This document shows positions 61,539-64,000 of a stretch of DNA of 64,000 nt, piece by piece; the stretch's first letter is position 1, and every line of letters starts with the position of its first letter. The DNA comes from Rhodobacteraceae bacterium LNNU 3342 (GTDB lineage: Bacteria; Pseudomonadota; Alphaproteobacteria; Rhodobacterales; Rhodobacteraceae). Position numbers and translations under genes: made by a program. The notes under the pieces are model-generated. The model saw nothing but the letters and a program-made list of their open reading frames with translations. It was not told the origin of the DNA and did not search any database. Location: contig VUAW01000014.1 of assembly GCA_008711135.1 (NCBI GenBank), positions 21,251 to 85,250 on the forward strand, written 5' to 3'.

Positions 61539-63035
61539 GTGGAACTATATCTCAGGGTTCGCCAAGCCTGCGCGGCGGGTATGAGCCAGCGTCAGGCGGC
61601 GAAGGCCTTCAACATCTCCCGCGATACGGTTGCGAAGATGATGACGTTCTCGGTGCCGCCGGGTTATCGGCGGACGGCCGAGGTCAGGCGGCCGAAGCTC
61701 GATCCCTTTATTCCGATCATTGAGGGTTGGCTTGAGGCGGACCGCTCCATGCCGCGGAAGCAGCGGCATACGGCGAAACGGGTGTTCGACCGGCTGCGTG
61801 ACGAATGCGGGTTCACCGGCGGCTACACGATCATCAAGGATTACATCCGGGAGCGGGAACGGCGGAGCCAGGAAGTGTTCGTGCCGCTGGCGCATCCACC
61901 GGGCCATGCGCAGGCTGACTTCGGCGAGGCGATGGTCAGGATCGGCGGTGTCGAACAGAAGGCCCACTTCTTTGTGCTGGATCTGCCGCACAGCGACGCC
62001 TGTTACGTCCGCGCCTATCCTGCTGCGGTCGCCGAGGCTTGGGTGGACGGCCATATACATGCCTCTGCCTTTTTTGGGGCCGTCCCCCAGTCGATTGTCT
62101 ATGACAATGATCGGTGCCTGGTGGCAAAGATCCTGCCCGATGGCACCCGCAAGCGGGCCACCCTGTTCAGCGGGTTTCTGTCGCATTACCTGATCCGGGA
62201 TCGCTACGGCCGCCCTGGCAAAGGCAACGACAAGGGGAATGTCGAAGGCCTGGTGGGTTATTGCCGCCGCAACTTCATGGTGCCGCTCCCCGAGTTCGCA
62301 ACGTGGGAGGCGTTCAACCTCTGGCTGGAGGAGCAATGCCGCAAGCGCCAGAACGATGTTCTGCGCGGCGAAAGCGAAGCGATCGGCGAGCGGCTGCAAC
62401 GCGATCTGGCAGAGATGCGATCCTTGCCTGCGTCACCCTTTGACGCCTGCGATCAGGACACCGGCCGCGTCTCATCGCAATCGCTCGTGCGCTACAAGAC
62501 CAATGACTACTCGGTGCCGGTCGCCTTTGCCCATCAGGATGTCTGGATCCGGGCTTATGTCCACGACGTGGTGATCGGCTGCCGGGGCGAGATCATTGCC
62601 CGCCATCCCCGATGCTGGAGTCGCCATGAACTCATCTTCAACCCGATCCACTACCAGCCGCTGCTGGAGCAGAAGATCAACGCCCTCGATCAGGCCGCGC
62701 CGTTGCAGGGTTGGGAGCTTCCCGAGGAGTTCGCTACCCTGCGCCGGCTGATGGAGGCCCGCATGAACCGGCATGGTCGACGCGAATACATCCAGGTCCT
62801 GCGGTTGCTGGAAACCTTCGATCTGGCTGATCTGCATGCCGCAGTGAAGCAGGCGCTTCAGATTGGCGCGATCGGCTTCGACGCCGTGAAGCACCTGCTG
62901 CTTTGCCTTGTTGAACGCCGCCCGCCCCGGCTGGACTTGGACTGCTATCCCTATCTGCCCCGGACGACTGTCGAGAAGACCAGGGCCGGTTCTTACATGC
63001 GGCTGCTGTCGGGCAATGCGGAGGACGCGGCATGA
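61539..63035 (+). CDS. istA: IS21-family transposase IstA
   Basis: 498-residue DDE transposase from a GTG start with GAGGA upstream. The N-terminal helix-turn-helix is GMSQRQAAKAFNISRDTVAKMM (about 14-35). The catalytic residues are probably Asp127 (QADFGEA), Asp189 or Asp191 (IVYDND) and Glu236 (NDKGNVEGLVGY). The C-terminal part has NDYSVPVAFAHQDVWIRAY and HPRCWSRHELIFNPIHYQP, typical of IstA. Full length and intact. Confidence 0.93.
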   Translation: MELYLRVRQACAAGMSQRQAAKAFNISRDTVAKMMTFSVPPGYRRTAEVRRPKLDPFIPIIEGWLEADRSMPRKQRHTAKRVFDRLRDECGFTGGYTIIKDYIRERERRSQEVFVPLAHPPGHAQADFGEAMVRIGGVEQKAHFFVLDLPHSDACYVRAYPAAVAEAWVDGHIHASAFFGAVPQSIVYDNDRCLVAKILPDGTRKRATLFSGFLSHYLIRDRYGRPGKGNDKGNVEGLVGYCRRNFMVPLPEFATWEAFNLWLEEQCRKRQNDVLRGESEAIGERLQRDLAEMRSLPASPFDACDQDTGRVSSQSLVRYKTNDYSVPVAFAHQDVWIRAYVHDVVIGCRGEIIARHPRCWSRHELIFNPIHYQPLLEQKINALDQAAPLQGWELPEEFATLRRLMEARMNRHGRREYIQVLRLLETFDLADLHAAVKQALQIGAIGFDAVKHLLLCLVERRPPRLDLDCYPYLPRTTVEKTRAGSYMRLLSGNAEDAA

Positions 63036-63796
63036 GCGATGTCCCGGAAATCCTGCTCGCCCATCACCTCAAGGCGCTGAAGCTGCCGACATTCCTGCGG
63101 GAACACCAGAAGCTGGCCCGGCAATGCGCGGCCGAAGGCATGGATCATGTCCGATACCTCGCCCGGCTGGTCGAGCTGGAGCTGATTGACCGGGAGCGGC
63201 GGATGGTCGAGCGCCGCATCAAGGCCGCCAGGTTCCCCAAAGTCAAGAGCCTCGACAGCTTCGACTTCAGCGCCATTCCTAAACTCAACAAGATGCAGGT
63301 GCTGGAACTGGCCCGCTGCGAATGGATCGAACGGCGCGAGAACGTCATTGCCCTTGGCCCAAGTGGCACCGGTAAGACGCACATTGCCCTTGGCCTCGGA
63401 CTGGCGGCTTGTCAGAAGGGCATGTCGGCCAGCTTCACCACCGCGGCAGCCCTGGTCAACGAACTGATGGAGGCCCGCGACGAACGTCGCCTGCTTCGTG
63501 TCCAAAAACAGATGGCTGCCGTCAAATTGCTGATCGTCGACGAACTGGGCTTCGTGCCGCTGTCCAAGATCGGCGCCGAATTGCTGTTCGAACTGATCTC
63601 GCAACGCTACGAGCGCGGATCGACCCTGATCACCAGCAATCTGCCCTTCGATGAATGGACCGAGACCTTCGGCTCCGAGCGCCTCACCGGCGCCTTGCTC
63701 GACAGGCTGACCCACCACGTCAGCATCCTTGAGATGAATGGCGAGAGCTATCGCCTCGCTAACAGCACTGCCCGAAAGCGGCACCAAAAGTCCTAA
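63032..63796 (+). CDS. istB: IS21-family ATPase IstB
   Basis: 254-residue DnaC/DnaA-like AAA+ helper of transposition. Walker A is GPSGTGKTH (about 109-117), Walker B KLLIVDELGFVPL, and sensor-like STLITSNLPFDEW follows. The N-terminal domain has LLAHHLKALKLPTFLREHQKLA. The start overlaps the istA stop in an ATGA. Behind it are about 150 bases with palindromes (TTGGCCCC-AC-GGGGCCAA near 63815) up to the right IS end. Confidence 0.94.
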   Translation: MSDVPEILLAHHLKALKLPTFLREHQKLARQCAAEGMDHVRYLARLVELELIDRERRMVERRIKAARFPKVKSLDSFDFSAIPKLNKMQVLELARCEWIERRENVIALGPSGTGKTHIALGLGLAACQKGMSASFTTAAALVNELMEARDERRLLRVQKQMAAVKLLIVDELGFVPLSKIGAELLFELISQRYERGSTLITSNLPFDEWTETFGSERLTGALLDRLTHHVSILEMNGESYRLANSTARKRHQKS

Positions 63797-63944
63797 AATC
63801 AGATCGTGCCGATTTGGCCCCACGGGGCCAATGCGCCATGGCACGCGCCAGCTCTATGGTAAGCGCGCACGCCATGGCGCTGGCCAACGCCGCTTGGCCT
63901 AGTTTTACGCCGCCGCGCGGCCGGATTTTGCACCGCCATTGACA

Positions 63945-64000
63945 GGGTGGACGGCCAAGCGCAAGTCAGCGCTGGTCATCGAGATCATTCAGGGTAAGAC
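63945..64000 (+). pseudogene. Continuation of the interrupted IS3-type orfA, cut by the window edge
   Basis: The frame GTGGACGGCCAAGCGC... reads WTAKRKSALVIEIIQGKT, a helix-turn-helix start common in IS3-type OrfA proteins. Joined to 61385-61417 it gives one continuous N-terminus. Its remainder and orfB are outside the window. Confidence 0.6.

Larger units (their letters stand above)
61419..63944 (+). mobile_element. Complete IS21-family insertion sequence
   Basis: About 2.5 kb with istA and istB in the usual overlapping order. The left end TGAGAACGGCGGTGCGAAA matches the inverted right end TGTCAATGGCGGTGCAAAA. A second internal inverted pair (GGCGGCGTAAAA near 61473 and TTTTACGCCGCC near 63903) is also present. 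Both ends have the TG...CA form. The flanks CGGT (61415-61418) and GGGT (63945-63948) look like a 4-base target duplication with one mismatch. It appears functional by sequence. Confidence 0.85.

Overview
The window is high-GC DNA from an alphaproteobacterium, most likely a member of the Rhodobacteraceae (Rhodobacterales). The main reason is a complete gene transfer agent (GTA) structural cluster in the order known from Rhodobacter capsulatus, preceded by fabF and mltG and followed by cysE. The species cannot be told from the sequence alone. No rRNA, tRNA or CRISPR array was seen.

Layout. 1-5.5 kb: the start of a HisKA_2-type sensor kinase (cut by the window edge), a decayed EAL-domain relic, and a three-gene molybdenum aldehyde oxidoreductase operon (PaoABC type) with a perfect 20-bp palindrome in front of it. 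5.5-10 kb: two tiny membrane proteins, an ABC-F ATPase, ndk with a clear terminator, a frameshifted TfoX C-terminal-domain gene, a 30-residue ORF and a ureohydrolase with an altered metal ligand. 10-12.6 kb: fabF and mltG. 12.6-27.5 kb: the GTA cluster, from a sigma70-like promoter through orfg1-orfg15, a DUF2793 protein and a small conserved gene. A terminator-like hairpin lies in its leader and another between orfg2 and orfg3. 27.5-35.2 kb: cysE, a secreted beta-lactamase-fold protein that has lost every catalytic motif, an RND efflux pump with its adaptor, and a glycerate 2-kinase.

35.2-43.8 kb: a set of genes that together look like an oxidative organosulfonate pathway, with sulfoquinovose as the most likely substrate. 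It holds an LLM flavin monooxygenase, an aldo-keto reductase and a flavin reductase (overlapping genes), a TRAP transporter (DctQ, DctM, DctP) and a YeiH-type anion exporter on the minus strand. Diverging from them are a GntR/UTRA regulator and a Gfo/Idh/MocA protein that could be an NAD-dependent glycosidase. The proposed flow is uptake by TRAP, hydrolysis of the glycoside, C-S bond cleavage by the monooxygenase and flavin reductase, reduction of the aldehyde sugar by the aldo-keto reductase, and export of sulfite or sulfate. 43.8-48.5 kb: a phosphonate-type ABC transporter operon (phnC, phnD, two phnE) with a hexapeptide acetyltransferase, behind a Pho-box-like direct repeat.

48.5-64 kb: an accessory region. 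It has small unknown genes, a secreted Gly/Thr-rich repeat protein, and a surface-glycan group with two sulfotransferase-like proteins, a protein of unknown function and two very large two-domain glycosyltransferases. The last two genes of this group (about 56-61 kb) are clearly richer in A+T than the rest. The window ends in three nested insertion sequences: an IS5-type remnant, interrupted by an IS3-type element, itself interrupted by a full-length IS21-type element.
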